Origin: Sulfurospirillum halorespirans DSM 13726
GTDB taxonomy: Bacteria > Campylobacterota > Campylobacteria > Campylobacterales > Sulfurospirillaceae
Direction of reading: 5' to 3'
Assembly (NCBI RefSeq): GCF_001723605.1
Contig: NZ_CP017111.1
Span: 2,604,001-2,668,000 of the forward strand
Length of the DNA: 64,000 nt
Below are positions 26,708 to 36,420 of this stretch, in pieces (positions within the stretch are counted from its first letter, which is position 1; every line of letters begins with the position of its first letter). The position numbers and the translations under genes are program-made. Under the pieces are notes generated by a model, which was not told the origin of the DNA, did not search any database, and saw only the letters and a list, made by a program, of their open reading frames with translations.

Positions 26708-29401
26708 CTAAATCGTTTTAACATCTCGACCCTTGTACGCCAAGGCACACAGACCAAATACGCATAATAGTGTGTAATAGACAAAGCTAGGAACAGCAGG
26801 ACTCGCCCCCGTTGCGGCGTAGGAGTGCATGCCTGTGAGGTAAAAATTGACCCCAAAATAGGTCATCATAATCGAGCTATACCCCAAAAGTGAGGTGATC
26901 GAAAAAATATACACTGAGTTCAATTTGGGAATAAATCGAAGGTGTAAGATAAGCGCATAAACGATGATCGAGACAAACGACCATGTCTCTTTTGGATCCC
27001 AACCCCAGTAACGTCCCCACGACTCATTCGCCCAGATACCTCCAAAAAAGTTGCCGATGGTGAGCATACAAAGCCCGATAATGAGGCTGATCTCATTGAT
27101 CGCGACCAAATGCCTGATCTGCTCGTTCATAAGAGATTCATTCTTTTTGTTTTTCAGCATCATCAACACCAACGTAATCAACCCAAGCAAAGCGCCCATA
27201 CCCAAAAAGCCGTAACTTGCCGTAATGACCGAAACATGGATGGTGAGCCAGTACGATTTTAACACAGGTACCAGATTGGTGATTTGAGGATTAACAAAAC
27301 TCATATGTGCGACGAGCATCACAATCGCCGCTAAAATCGCCGCGGCGGCTAGGGAGAGAATGGATTTGCGAAAAACCATCACACCTGCAAAGCTTGCAGA
27401 CCAACCGATGTACACCATCGACTCGTACGAATCACTCCATGGGGCATGCCCTGAGATGTACCACCTCAGAGCCAACCCAAAACTGTGTACGATAAACCCT
27501 GCGATAAAAAGGTACAAAACGCCCTTTTCAAGGGATGAGTAACGTTTACATGTAAAGATGGAAAAGACCGCTAGAGCGAACGCGCCAAAGCCCAGTAAGA
27601 AGTAAAACCCAACGAGTTTTTGAAACAATCCCATGTGGTTGTAGAGCACTTCAGCACGGATGCGTGTCTCGCTTGGAAGGATCTCACTGCTTTGGATGCG
27701 TTGGTTCTCTTTAAGCGCTGCGAGTGCCTTATTAGCGTTCTCCCAGTGGTTGTTTGAAACACCCTCTTGAAGCGCTACAAAGTAGTCATTAAGGGTGCTT
27801 TTGACTTCACGACTCACTATTGGGTTGCTAAACGCATCGTTAGGAGCGATCCACGTGTGCGTTGCATCGTTTGGAATCGGAACAAATTTAAAAAAGACCC
27901 CTTTGAGGGTAAGGTACGCGATGTTGAGCTTTTCATCGAATTTAATCACGTCATTATCAAAGGTATCGCGTTTGGACCCAGCTTTTTGATTGGCGGCACT
28001 GACCTGTTTTGCCAGTTTATAGTAGCCCTCGTCATCGAACATCGAGGCAAAACTCACATACTCAGTTTCAGGTGGTAAACTGAGCACTTTTTTAATGTTT
28101 GCGTTGGAGAGCTTGATGATGGGAAGCTCCTGCCACAGTGCAGCGTTGGAACTCATACCCAAGATCATCTGCTCAGGTGTGAGCCCAAAAAGGGAACTTT
28201 TACCAGCTATTTTATGGACAATTTCAACGGCTTCGGTACTAATAGGCTTGATGCGCCCTGCATAATCTTGCACCAACAAAGCACTAAACGCGCCATTGGC
28301 GTGTTCATAAGAGTTTTTACGAAAGAGTTCAAGCGCATCTGGAGAGTCCGCTTTTAACGGTAAAGAGGTACCAAGCAAAAGAGGCAAAAGAAGGGCTAAA
28401 GCGCTTTTTTGCAAAAAGGCACGAAGTTTTAGAAACCTGCTTCCTTTGGTAAAAAAGTTGCCGATAAAGCCAACACAGAGCAGAAAATACCCAAAATAAG
28501 TCGGCCATTTGCCGGGGTCTTTGTTCACTTCCAAAATCGTTCCTTTCTCGTCCGTATCGTAGGAAGATTGGAAAAATGTGTACCCTTTGTAGTGCAAAGG
28601 GTGGTTCATAAAAATTCGGTATGGTAAGACACTCTTCTCCGCTTTGTCGATCACTTCGATCTCACTGGCGTACGAAGAGGGACTTTTGGAACCGGGGTAA
28701 CGCTCTAGTTCAAAACGAATCAGTTTAAACGCAAAGGGCAATTCAACCACTTTTGAACCCCATGAAAGGGCTATTTCGACATCATCAAAGCGAAGCAGGG
28801 TTGGAGGCTCAATCCAGCCAGCACCGCCTTCGATTTTAACCGTTTTGATTTTACTATCGTAGGTTGCTTCCACCATCAATGAACTCAGCTCGCCTTTGGA
28901 GCCAGCATGGAAGCTTTTGTAGTTTACATGTAAAACTTTTCCATCGATCATTTCGCTGTACGAAAAGGCATTGTTACCCAGTTGTGCTAAAGCAAGTGGG
29001 TACTCAAAAAGCTCTTTTTCGGTTCTAATTTGAAAATAAGGCTGAACGCTGAGCATCTCATGCTCGCTTAACCCTTCTCTGATATGAATCACACCCTCAT
29101 ACCCAAAATAACGCGTCAATGCCGCACCGATAAGAATTGCAACAAAGGCTACGTGAAGCACACAAGCACCAAACTTTTTCCACATTTTGTTTTTATAGAT
29201 AATGCCAAGCAAAGAGAGGGTGAGCAGAAGCATCACCCCTTCGTACCATAAGGCATCATAGACCACGGCTTTAGCGCTTTGGGTGTCGTAAGCACTTTCA
29301 ATGAACGTCGCAACACCCGCACCCAAGCCTAAGAGAAACAACATGAAGAGGATAAACGGATACGAAAAAAAGTGTTTTCCTAAAAGTGTTATAATCTTCA
29401 T
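26708..29401 (-). CDS. ccsA1: CcsBA-type cytochrome c synthase, probably dedicated to MccA
   Basis: 897 residues. The first ~440 are ResB/CcsB-like (four helices around a large periplasmic domain), the last ~300 CcsA-like with the WWD haem-handling loop WANESWGRYWGWDPKETW and flanking histidines. It attaches haem to CxxCH and related sites. In Wolinella a special CcsA1 next to mcc genes is needed for the CX15CH haem of MccA; the same gene order here supports that role. Two in-frame palindrome copies occur (FTCK, LHVN). Confidence 0.9.
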   Translation of the reverse strand: MKIITLLGKHFFSYPFILFMLFLLGLGAGVATFIESAYDTQSAKAVVYDALWYEGVMLLLTLSLLGIIYKNKMWKKFGACVLHVAFVAILIGAALTRYFGYEGVIHIREGLSEHEMLSVQPYFQIRTEKELFEYPLALAQLGNNAFSYSEMIDGKVLHVNYKSFHAGSKGELSSLMVEATYDSKIKTVKIEGGAGWIEPPTLLRFDDVEIALSWGSKVVELPFAFKLIRFELERYPGSKSPSSYASEIEVIDKAEKSVLPYRIFMNHPLHYKGYTFFQSSYDTDEKGTILEVNKDPGKWPTYFGYFLLCVGFIGNFFTKGSRFLKLRAFLQKSALALLLPLLLGTSLPLKADSPDALELFRKNSYEHANGAFSALLVQDYAGRIKPISTEAVEIVHKIAGKSSLFGLTPEQMILGMSSNAALWQELPIIKLSNANIKKVLSLPPETEYVSFASMFDDEGYYKLAKQVSAANQKAGSKRDTFDNDVIKFDEKLNIAYLTLKGVFFKFVPIPNDATHTWIAPNDAFSNPIVSREVKSTLNDYFVALQEGVSNNHWENANKALAALKENQRIQSSEILPSETRIRAEVLYNHMGLFQKLVGFYFLLGFGAFALAVFSIFTCKRYSSLEKGVLYLFIAGFIVHSFGLALRWYISGHAPWSDSYESMVYIGWSASFAGVMVFRKSILSLAAAAILAAIVMLVAHMSFVNPQITNLVPVLKSYWLTIHVSVITASYGFLGMGALLGLITLVLMMLKNKKNESLMNEQIRHLVAINEISLIIGLCMLTIGNFFGGIWANESWGRYWGWDPKETWSFVSIIVYALILHLRFIPKLNSVYIFSITSLLGYSSIMMTYFGVNFYLTGMHSYAATGASPAVPSFVYYTLLCVFGLCALAYKGRDVKTI

Positions 29402-29431
29402 ATTAAACCTTTAAAATCAAATCTATACGTC

Positions 29432-30394
29432 TTAAACGCCAAACGTTTGCCCTGCGTAAATAATGAACATCCGAAGGCATAAAACGCCTGTCACACTCGC
29501 CATTCCAGAGAGGTAAAAAGCCGTATGCGAATTCGCCACGTGTTTGCCCAACGCAAAGTTAAGCACCAATGGAAGCCCAAAACCTACACCCATCACACCA
29601 AACCAAAAGAGGTTGGCATACACGCCACTTTGAAATGCAACCGTCGTGGTTTGTTGAAACTCATTGCCCACTAAAAGCGAGACAAACAACATCGCAATGA
29701 GCATGATCTCAACCGCCATAATCGGCCATTCGATGACATGCAAGGTTTTCATATCAGACGAATGGGCATCTTCTTTAAAGAACCACGTAGCCACCATACT
29801 CGCAGACGCTGTACCTGCTGAAAGTCCAGAGACCACAAAAAGAGCGGGTAAAATGGCGGTATTTAAAATCGGAAAACGTACCAAAACAGAGATCAAAAAG
29901 CCCGTATAGGCACAAATCACGACGGCAAAAATGACACTCAAAACTTCAATCAATGGACGGATTTTTTTCAAAAGCACCATGACCATCTCAAAATAACCCA
30001 AAATCTGAATTTTTTTCGCAAGGATCGTTGATATCTCTTTTTCAAACAGATACAAACACATCATCACGGTCAAAGGGATATAGACCGAAATCGCCATAAC
30101 ACCAATCGACATGACCGAAGTAAAGTTATAATGAATCAAAATCTTCCAAAAATAGAGTGGCTTTTCCAAATCACCCACCAAAAAGACCATACCCAAAGCA
30201 ATCGTCACAAATGACACTAAAGAGGCAGCTTTCAAAAGTGGTGTATCCTCGTGTTGTTTTTTATAAAAACACACCAACAAAGCAACAATCAGCGCTCCAC
30301 CTGAAATACCCGCAAGCAGCAGATACACCGCGATCGGCCAGCCCCACTCAACACCATGTGAAAACCCGTATGTAAAATTAATGGCTCCATTCAT
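29432..30394 (-). CDS. mccD: NrfD/PsrC-like quinol-oxidising membrane subunit MccD
   Basis: 320 residues with about eight to nine membrane helices, beginning FTYGFSHGVEWGWPIAVYLLLAGISGGA, typical of the NrfD/PsrC family. It should oxidise menaquinol and pass electrons to the Fe-S subunit MccC. It is separated from mccC by one base and from ccsA by 30. Family membership is clear; the sulfite-specific role rests on operon position. Confidence 0.88.
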   Translation of the reverse strand: MNGAINFTYGFSHGVEWGWPIAVYLLLAGISGGALIVALLVCFYKKQHEDTPLLKAASLVSFVTIALGMVFLVGDLEKPLYFWKILIHYNFTSVMSIGVMAISVYIPLTVMMCLYLFEKEISTILAKKIQILGYFEMVMVLLKKIRPLIEVLSVIFAVVICAYTGFLISVLVRFPILNTAILPALFVVSGLSAGTASASMVATWFFKEDAHSSDMKTLHVIEWPIMAVEIMLIAMLFVSLLVGNEFQQTTTVAFQSGVYANLFWFGVMGVGFGLPLVLNFALGKHVANSHTAFYLSGMASVTGVLCLRMFIIYAGQTFGV

Positions 30395-30395
30395 A

Positions 30396-31067
30396 TCACA
30401 CCCCCACCTTTACAACTGGTATGTAGCGAAGACTCGGCTTCGTTCCATAGGTTGGTTTCATGCGCACGGAATCTTTTACATGTAAGATCTGATTGATGTA
30501 CGCATTTTCATCGTTCAAATCCCCAAACACAAGCGCTTTGTATTTACACGACTCCACACACGCGGGCTCTTTGCCTTTGGCCAAATTCGTATTAAGACAA
30601 AAATTACAGTTTTCAGCCGCTTTGGTTTTATGGTTAATAAAACGCACATCGTACGGACACGCCACGATGCAGTATTTACAGGCGATGCAGTCATCAGGAT
30701 TCATGGTAACAATGCCCGTTTTACCATCTCTATGACACGCTTTACTCGGACATACCGCAACACACGGAGCGTCTTCACACTGCTGACAGGAAACTCGCAC
30801 ATAGCGCTTCTCCATCGGTGTTGCAGGATCGGTTTTGTTTTCAAGATAAAGGCGTACTTGACCTTCAGGTACTTCATTCACTTTTCGACACGCTACTTCA
30901 CAATCGGTACATCCCACGCATTTATTTTGATCAAAAATCATCCCATAATGCGGTTTTTTTTCTACTTTTTCTGCTGCCATTGCAACACTGTAACCCGCAG
31001 TGCCCAATGTCACAGAACCAAGACCTAAAACTTTTAGAAAAGCTCTTCTTTTCCCGTCATTTTCCAT
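30396..31067 (-). CDS. mccC: Periplasmic four-cluster ferredoxin-type subunit MccC
   Basis: Start chosen at ATG 31067 after GGAGGAGAAG, giving 223 residues with a twin-arginine-like leader (KRRAFLKVLGLGSVTLG). Four cysteine groups bind four [4Fe-4S] clusters: CVGCTDCEVAC, CQQCEDAPCVAVCP, CIACKYCIVACP and a CNFC...CVESC group. It should carry electrons from MccD to MccA. A palindrome copy is read in frame as LHVK. Confidence 0.9.
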   Translation of the reverse strand: MENDGKRRAFLKVLGLGSVTLGTAGYSVAMAAEKVEKKPHYGMIFDQNKCVGCTDCEVACRKVNEVPEGQVRLYLENKTDPATPMEKRYVRVSCQQCEDAPCVAVCPSKACHRDGKTGIVTMNPDDCIACKYCIVACPYDVRFINHKTKAAENCNFCLNTNLAKGKEPACVESCKYKALVFGDLNDENAYINQILHVKDSVRMKPTYGTKPSLRYIPVVKVGV

Positions 31068-31103
31068 CTTCTCCTCCAATTCGTGTAGATGAATACACAA
31101 GAC

Positions 31104-31889
31104 CTACAGTTTCTTTTTCTCGATACCGTGGGCTTGTTTTATTTCCTCATCGCTCAGTGGTTTTGCACTATTCGCAAGCTCCCCTGGCTTTAACACTTTG
31201 ACTAACTCAACCTCAAAAATCACCGTTGAACCTGCAGGAATCTCTTGCATATCGGCATTGCCATACGCTAATTCGCTTGGAATCACTAACTTATATTTAG
31301 ATCCTTCATTCATCAGCATCAAACCCTCTTGCAACCCATCGACGATGTTGATCATGGAGAGATGCGAAGGTGTTTTGCGCGCATAGGTGTCATCAAAGAC
31401 CATACCATTGACCAAATACGCTTTATAGTTCATCATCACAATGCTCTCTTTTTTAGGCTTTTCACCCGCACCTAAGGAGAGCACTTCGTATTGCAGTCCT
31501 GATTTAGTTGTTTTAACATTTTTGTTTTTGGCATTGGTTGCAAGGTATTTTTTACCCTCGGCAATGTTTTGATCAAGAGCTTGTTTGAATTTTTCTTGAC
31601 TCACTTTATTGAGCGTCTCTGCTCGATCATTCAAGTACGTAACAATCTCTTCATCTTTGAGCTTTTGCTGTTTCTTCAAGGCATCAATAAAGCCATCAAT
31701 CACCGCATTGACATCCGATTTTGCACCCATTTCAGACTGCTCAAAAAGTTGATTGGAGATATAGCTTCCTGTGGATACACCAATACTGTATGACTCTTTT
31801 TGTACTTGTGTTTTTAGCTCACCAGCAGACGCCCCAGAAACCAAACAAATAAATACAAATAATCCTGTTGTGAGTTGTTTACGCATCAT
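31104..31889 (-). CDS. mccB: Periplasmic FKBP-type peptidyl-prolyl isomerase MccB
   Basis: A signal peptide (QLTTGLFVFICLVSGASA) is followed by an FkpA/Mip-type helical dimerisation region and an FKBP domain (GLQEGLMLMNEGSKYKLVIP, LAYGNADMQEIPAGSTVIFEVELV). Start chosen at ATG 31889, seven bases after AAAGG; ATG 31895 is possible but too close. The site is formed by the flank of a palindrome repeat. It probably assists folding of MccA, whose gene precedes it. Confidence 0.87.
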   Translation of the reverse strand: MMRKQLTTGLFVFICLVSGASAGELKTQVQKESYSIGVSTGSYISNQLFEQSEMGAKSDVNAVIDGFIDALKKQQKLKDEEIVTYLNDRAETLNKVSQEKFKQALDQNIAEGKKYLATNAKNKNVKTTKSGLQYEVLSLGAGEKPKKESIVMMNYKAYLVNGMVFDDTYARKTPSHLSMINIVDGLQEGLMLMNEGSKYKLVIPSELAYGNADMQEIPAGSTVIFEVELVKVLKPGELANSAKPLSDEEIKQAHGIEKKKL

Positions 31890-31898
31890 CTTCATACC

Positions 31899-31910
31899 TT
31901 TACATGTAAA
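31899..31910. repeat. Palindrome copy forming the mccB ribosome-binding site
   Basis: On the minus strand TTTACATGTAAA runs straight into GG, so the palindrome's right arm plus GG forms the Shine-Dalgarno AAAGG for mccB. The same arrangement occurs before the Sel1, NosL-like, Y-polymerase and 52995 genes. Confidence 0.7.
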
Positions 31911-31913
31911 ATG

Positions 31914-31942
31914 AAGTGAGCTATGAAATTCATAGCTCACTT
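31914..31942 (-). other. Strong intercistronic hairpin between mccA and mccB
   Basis: AAGTGAGCTATGA and its exact complement, 13 bp, with loop AAT, lie between the mccA stop and mccB. There is no T run on the transcribed side, so this is more likely a 3' protective or partial-termination structure that raises mccA mRNA above the assembly genes. Confidence 0.7.
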
Positions 31943-31967
31943 TAACGTCGCACGACGTGTGCAACAC

Positions 31968-34037
31968 CTATTTTGTATTTTTATTGATTACTCTTTGCGC
32001 TTCATTAACATACTCAACAGCAGCATCTAGTCGTTGTTTTGTATATTTAAATCCGTGCATACCCCATGAACCATCTTTTTCAAGAAGGTCTACGGTCTCT
32101 TGTGCTTTTTCAATCAACTCATACACTCTGGTTTTATCCGATGGCGAGAGTTTTTTGACTTCAAGCACGCCATAGAGTCCTTGGATGCTTACTTTGACCT
32201 GTGTAAATTTCTCTTTCACAGGTGTTTGCCATCCCATAACTTCATCGTACGCTTGTTTTTGATCTTTGAAGTGAAGTGTCTCTTTGAGTTCTGAAACAAT
32301 CGGACTGTGACACCCTTTTGCCTCTACTTGCTCTTTATCTGCCCATGTTGTACGTGCACATGACCACATAAGATCAATAAAGTTACGACCCTCTTCATTA
32401 CGCTCAAAATGCCAATCTTTCGCATCTCTTGGACCCGTTGCTGCTGAGCCTGGTACCAAAGATTTACGTTTTGGATCCACATCAATTTTCCAGATATGAG
32501 ACCTTCGTTGCGTATCAAATCCCGCTTGATCTTGGAACTGAACCGCATAGAAGTTTTCACAACTCATCATAAATGGCATGTGACATGTTTGACATGAATT
32601 TTTGCTGTGCGTATCCGATTTTGACTGGATGTACGCTTGCTCTTTGTGACAATCTTTACACTCTTTTTTGAGTTTTGGTTTAGTATAAAGGGAACTTAAA
32701 TAACCTTGGTTAGGGTTATAGTTCATACCTTTAATCTCTTTATCGCCCGTAACAGGTCCTGTGACATCGTGTGGATCATGGCAGGTTGCACAACGCATCC
32801 CTTTTTCATAGTGTGCAGTAAAGTACGTTTGAGCACCTTCCGTTCCACATCCAGGTCCCATAGATTTGAATTTTGAACTGAGTGCAAGGTCTGGCTTACC
32901 GACATTCGCTGGGTTTTTAGCCAAATCAGGACTGTAATCAAATCGTTGGTGACAGCGTTCACAATTTGAGATCAAAAGACCCGAACCACCTTCTAAGTGA
33001 CCGCCCGCTCCATGACACTCTTCACAGGAGACACCTTTAGAGATGGTGTGTTTTTGAAGCTCTTTCGCATTACCGAGTGCTGAGAAGAACTCGTTTTGGT
33101 TTTTAAAATCAAACTTCCAAGGGTGGCATACTTCACAATACGAAGTCGATGCTTGGAACGCCATTGATTTTTTGTATTTGGCTGCATACGACGCTAAGCC
33201 TCTTACATAACCACCATTTTCGCCATACTCTTCTAACGTTACAGGAAAATCTGGGACCCATTTTTTGATTTTCTTTGCAACTTCAGGGGTGAGGTTAAGC
33301 GCCCATGTTCTTTGCCATTGGTTTGCACCCGCGACAATTTGACCGGTACCATTTTTAAGAAGACCGCCTTCAACATGGTACGTTCCACGAAGCAACCACG
33401 CATCGAAGAAACCTAATTTTGTTCTAACATGACCTACGGTACAATAGATGATATCAGGGGTAATTCCTTTAGGGAGAATTGACGCTGTATCTTTGTCAAA
33501 CACAGGATCGGTCAAGTTGTTGTTAAACTCTGGATGTTCTCCTGGGAACCTGATTGTGGTGGCGTGTCGCGACCTGCTCCAAGTCTCATATTGCGCAGGG
33601 TGACACTCACCGCATTTCTCTGGCCCAATGAATTTATTGGGGTATTGAAGCGTTGAACCACGTGCGACCCTGTACATCATAGAACTGATGCCTTCGCCGT
33701 CACTTCGTTTAGAAGCTTTGGACATCGCTTTACCATGACCCTCAGCCACCCACTCATGCCCACGATCACCTACAGACATTTTACCAACCGTTTTTCCACC
33801 GTATTTGGTGAAGATAGGATGGTTTTTAAAGAGCCAGTCATACATAACCTGCTCTTCGACAATATAGTCTTGCAACGAGATAACGCCTCTGCTTTCCTTT
33901 GTCCCTTTCGGATTAGCAATGACATCTCTTGCTTCCTTAGTCATTTGCATCCCCTCCATTCCTTCGGCGTTTAGACCAACGGAAAAGAGATTGATGCACA
34001 TGAATAAACCAAGTAACACTTTGTCCCAATTTTTCAT
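31968..34037 (-). CDS. mccA: Octahaem copper sulfite reductase MccA
   Basis: 689 residues with signal peptide (to about LNAEG). Seven CxxCH haem sites begin at C142, C301, C338, C359, C416, C460 and C482. The eighth is the rare CX15CH, C560 to C576-H577. Two free cysteines, C397 (GPGCGTE) and C493 (MMSCENF), fall where Wolinella MccA binds Cu(I) (Cys399/Cys495 as I recall). It reduces sulfite to sulfide by six electrons in the periplasm. It is first in the operon with mccBCD and ccsA; a sensor-regulator pair lies upstream on the same strand. Function is assigned by motif and synteny. Confidence 0.95.
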   Translation of the reverse strand: MKNWDKVLLGLFMCINLFSVGLNAEGMEGMQMTKEARDVIANPKGTKESRGVISLQDYIVEEQVMYDWLFKNHPIFTKYGGKTVGKMSVGDRGHEWVAEGHGKAMSKASKRSDGEGISSMMYRVARGSTLQYPNKFIGPEKCGECHPAQYETWSRSRHATTIRFPGEHPEFNNNLTDPVFDKDTASILPKGITPDIIYCTVGHVRTKLGFFDAWLLRGTYHVEGGLLKNGTGQIVAGANQWQRTWALNLTPEVAKKIKKWVPDFPVTLEEYGENGGYVRGLASYAAKYKKSMAFQASTSYCEVCHPWKFDFKNQNEFFSALGNAKELQKHTISKGVSCEECHGAGGHLEGGSGLLISNCERCHQRFDYSPDLAKNPANVGKPDLALSSKFKSMGPGCGTEGAQTYFTAHYEKGMRCATCHDPHDVTGPVTGDKEIKGMNYNPNQGYLSSLYTKPKLKKECKDCHKEQAYIQSKSDTHSKNSCQTCHMPFMMSCENFYAVQFQDQAGFDTQRRSHIWKIDVDPKRKSLVPGSAATGPRDAKDWHFERNEEGRNFIDLMWSCARTTWADKEQVEAKGCHSPIVSELKETLHFKDQKQAYDEVMGWQTPVKEKFTQVKVSIQGLYGVLEVKKLSPSDKTRVYELIEKAQETVDLLEKDGSWGMHGFKYTKQRLDAAVEYVNEAQRVINKNTK

Positions 34038-34203
34038 GTTTCCTCCTTTGAAAAATTGAATCTCTCATCACCTTTACCTTTTCATAACCATGAAAAAATG
34101 TCAATGAATTCAAGATCAACCAGCACGAATGCCTCATTGGAAATACTATCAGGAAAAAAGGGGAGAAAAGGGGGAAGTATTAAATTTGTATTAAATATAA
34201 AAA
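34038..34203 (-). promoter_or_regulatory. Upstream region of the mcc operon
   Basis: 166 bases between the sensor kinase stop and mccA. It contains a G-rich stretch (AAAAAGGGGAGAAAAGGGGG at about 34156), AT-rich sequence and AGGAGGAAAC as ribosome site for mccA. A promoter for the operon must lie here or upstream; I cannot define the regulator site. Confidence 0.5.
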
Positions 34204-35619
34204 CTAAAAGATAATTGTAAACATAACGCCGTCATCAACATTTTCAACGCGCAGTGTGGCACCATTTTTTTCGATGATCATCTGACTCATGTAAAGCCCA
34301 AGCCCACTGCTGGACTCTTTGGTCGTAAAGTAAGGGTCAAAGATTTTCTCAATGATCGCATCTTCAATGCGTCCTGCATTGTTTTGAAGCGTGATGACAG
34401 GAATGTCATTGTCTAAAAAAGCGGTAATTTCAATGATTCGCTCTTTGATTTCACGCGCCAAAAACGCCTCTTTGGCATTATTCATGATGTTAATGAGCAC
34501 TTGAACAATCTCATTGGCATGTCCTAAGCGTGTAAAGTTGCTTTGAATGTCGATGTGCACGGCAATGGCATACTTTTCCAACGAAGCACTGAGGAGCTTT
34601 TGAGCTCGGTAAATCACCTCTTGCGCACTAAACTCTTTGTTGGAAGTGTCAGGCACAAAAAAGTTTTTAAAATCATCAATCGTGCTTGACATAAAGCAAA
34701 GTTGTTCATTCGCCTCTTTGATCTTTTGCGTCAGTTTCTCTTTGGTGAGTTTGTCTTTGTCGCTGTGCAGTTCAAGATTGATCAAAATGGTTCCTACTTG
34801 TGCGAGGGGTTGGCGCCACTGGTGCGAGATATTACCGATCATTTCACCCATCGAAGCGAGGCGGTTTTGACTCATCATCAGCATATTGGTCTTCTCTTTG
34901 AGACGCTGTTCGTTTCGGTAAATTTTGTAGATAAACAGAATAAAAACAATAAAAACGATCAACATAACCGTTCCACCCACCACAAACTCTTTCACATGGT
35001 AGGTCAAAATGCTGTAGACGGGGATTTTTAAAGAGAGCATCGCTATGACATCGCCTACTTTGCTCTCAAAGGTTGGAATATGATGGTACTGCTCGATCAT
35101 CGCCTTAGGGGCGCTGTTGGTCGTGTGGCATTGCAGACAGGACTCTTGAGAGTTATGAATCGGAAGGCTCACGTAAAAATAGCGCGTTCCTTTTTCATTG
35201 ATGATGCTAGAGTACTCTTTGCTTTTACCCTCTTTGAAAGTCTCTAAAATCTCATTTTCAAACGCATTGCCCTCGTGGTCAGGGTTGAGCGGATCGGTTG
35301 CGACCAGTTTGTAGTCATAATTGATGTTCTTTTTCTCTTTTTGAATGTTGTAAATTTCACGCGTAATGTACGAAGAAGAGAGCAGCCTCGGATCGAAAAA
35401 ATCCTCCACCAACAGCTTCTTCTCTTTTAACTCTTCAATCAAGGGGCGTTGCACCAACGAGATGTAATCGCGAATCGCGTTCATCGTATCTAACACAAAA
35501 AAGGCCTCTTGCCTGGCATCTTTCATCGCAAGTTCGCGATAAAAATTGAAAAAAAGCAACGTAATGATCGCGTAAAGCACCACAAAAAGCGCTACGATGA
35601 CTTTGAAACTATATTTCAC
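34204..35619 (-). CDS. Haem-binding periplasmic sensor histidine kinase (MccS-like)
   Basis: The likely start is GTG at 35619 (MKYSFKVIVALFVVLY), overlapping the regulator stop by 11 bases; 471 residues. Helix 8-27, a periplasmic sensor of the DUF3365/Tll0287-like type with a single c-haem motif CLQCH at 161-165, then a second helix (GTVMLIVFIVFILFIYKIY) and a kinase core: H box ISHQWRQPLAQ, N box NIMNNAKEAF, GLGLYMSQM. The haem could sense sulfite, NO or redox state. It lies directly upstream of mccA, matching the MccRS pair recalled next to mcc in Wolinella. Confidence 0.85.
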   Translation of the reverse strand: MKYSFKVIVALFVVLYAIITLLFFNFYRELAMKDARQEAFFVLDTMNAIRDYISLVQRPLIEELKEKKLLVEDFFDPRLLSSSYITREIYNIQKEKKNINYDYKLVATDPLNPDHEGNAFENEILETFKEGKSKEYSSIINEKGTRYFYVSLPIHNSQESCLQCHTTNSAPKAMIEQYHHIPTFESKVGDVIAMLSLKIPVYSILTYHVKEFVVGGTVMLIVFIVFILFIYKIYRNEQRLKEKTNMLMMSQNRLASMGEMIGNISHQWRQPLAQVGTILINLELHSDKDKLTKEKLTQKIKEANEQLCFMSSTIDDFKNFFVPDTSNKEFSAQEVIYRAQKLLSASLEKYAIAVHIDIQSNFTRLGHANEIVQVLINIMNNAKEAFLAREIKERIIEITAFLDNDIPVITLQNNAGRIEDAIIEKIFDPYFTTKESSSGLGLYMSQMIIEKNGATLRVENVDDGVMFTIIF

Positions 35620-36298
35620 ACACGTACCCCACGCCGTAAAGATTTTTGATGAAATTGTTGTCGATTTTTTTACGAAGCTCTTTGACGATCGACTTGAGTG
35701 CTTCTTTACTCGGCTGTTCAAACTCCCACATATAATCAAAAAGCTGCTCATACGTCACCGTTTGGTTGAGGCGTTTGAGAAAGTACTCTAAAAGCCTGCT
35801 CTCACTTTTGGAGAGGTGCACAAGTTCATCTTTGTGAAAGACCGTTTTTTTGCAAAAGTCGTATTTACATGTAGGATTGATTTGAAACATCGGCGTGTGC
35901 CCAATAAGCTCCAACGCCACGTCTTCCAAGGCTTTAATAAGTGCGTCTTTATCGTAAGGCTTGACTAAATAGCGGGTAATTTTAAGCTCCACAGCACGCC
36001 AGAGATACTCTTGTTCGGTGTGCGCCGAAAGAAGGATGATAGGAATTTTTTTATCAAATTCACGGATTTTTTTCACCACTTCCAACCCATCCATGTGAGG
36101 AATGGAGATGTCGAGCATGATGACATCGTACAGATTGCTTTTGGCTTCATCAAGCGCTTCAATGCCATCTCGAACCCCGACCACTTTGCCAAAAAAGAGC
36201 TCTAAAGACTCCATGATGTTGTTCAAAATACAGGCTTCATCTTCCACACAAAGCACTTTTTTATTCGAAAGAACATCTAAAAGATTGCAGTCACTCAT
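35609..36298 (-). CDS. Response regulator with winged helix (MccR-like)
   Basis: 229 residues. Receiver with E19/D20/E21, phosphoacceptor D63 (MLDISIPHMDG) and YLVKPYDKD; the C-terminal half is an OmpR-type DNA-binding domain ending GVGYVCEI. It precedes and overlaps the haem sensor kinase. It probably activates the mcc operon on sulfite; regulation is inferred from position. A near copy of the palindrome (TTTACATGTA) is read in frame as PTCKY. Confidence 0.87.
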   Translation of the reverse strand: MSDCNLLDVLSNKKVLCVEDEACILNNIMESLELFFGKVVGVRDGIEALDEAKSNLYDVIMLDISIPHMDGLEVVKKIREFDKKIPIILLSAHTEQEYLWRAVELKITRYLVKPYDKDALIKALEDVALELIGHTPMFQINPTCKYDFCKKTVFHKDELVHLSKSESRLLEYFLKRLNQTVTYEQLFDYMWEFEQPSKEALKSIVKELRKKIDNNFIKNLYGVGYVCEI

Positions 36299-36420
36299 GG
36301 TGTTTATACCCTATTTTACTAAATTTAACGCTTCTGTGAGGATAGGATAACGCATCGAAGCTTATAAAATTATTTTCTAAGTAATTCATAAGCTTCTTAA
36401 ACAAGGGAGATTTTACGCAC

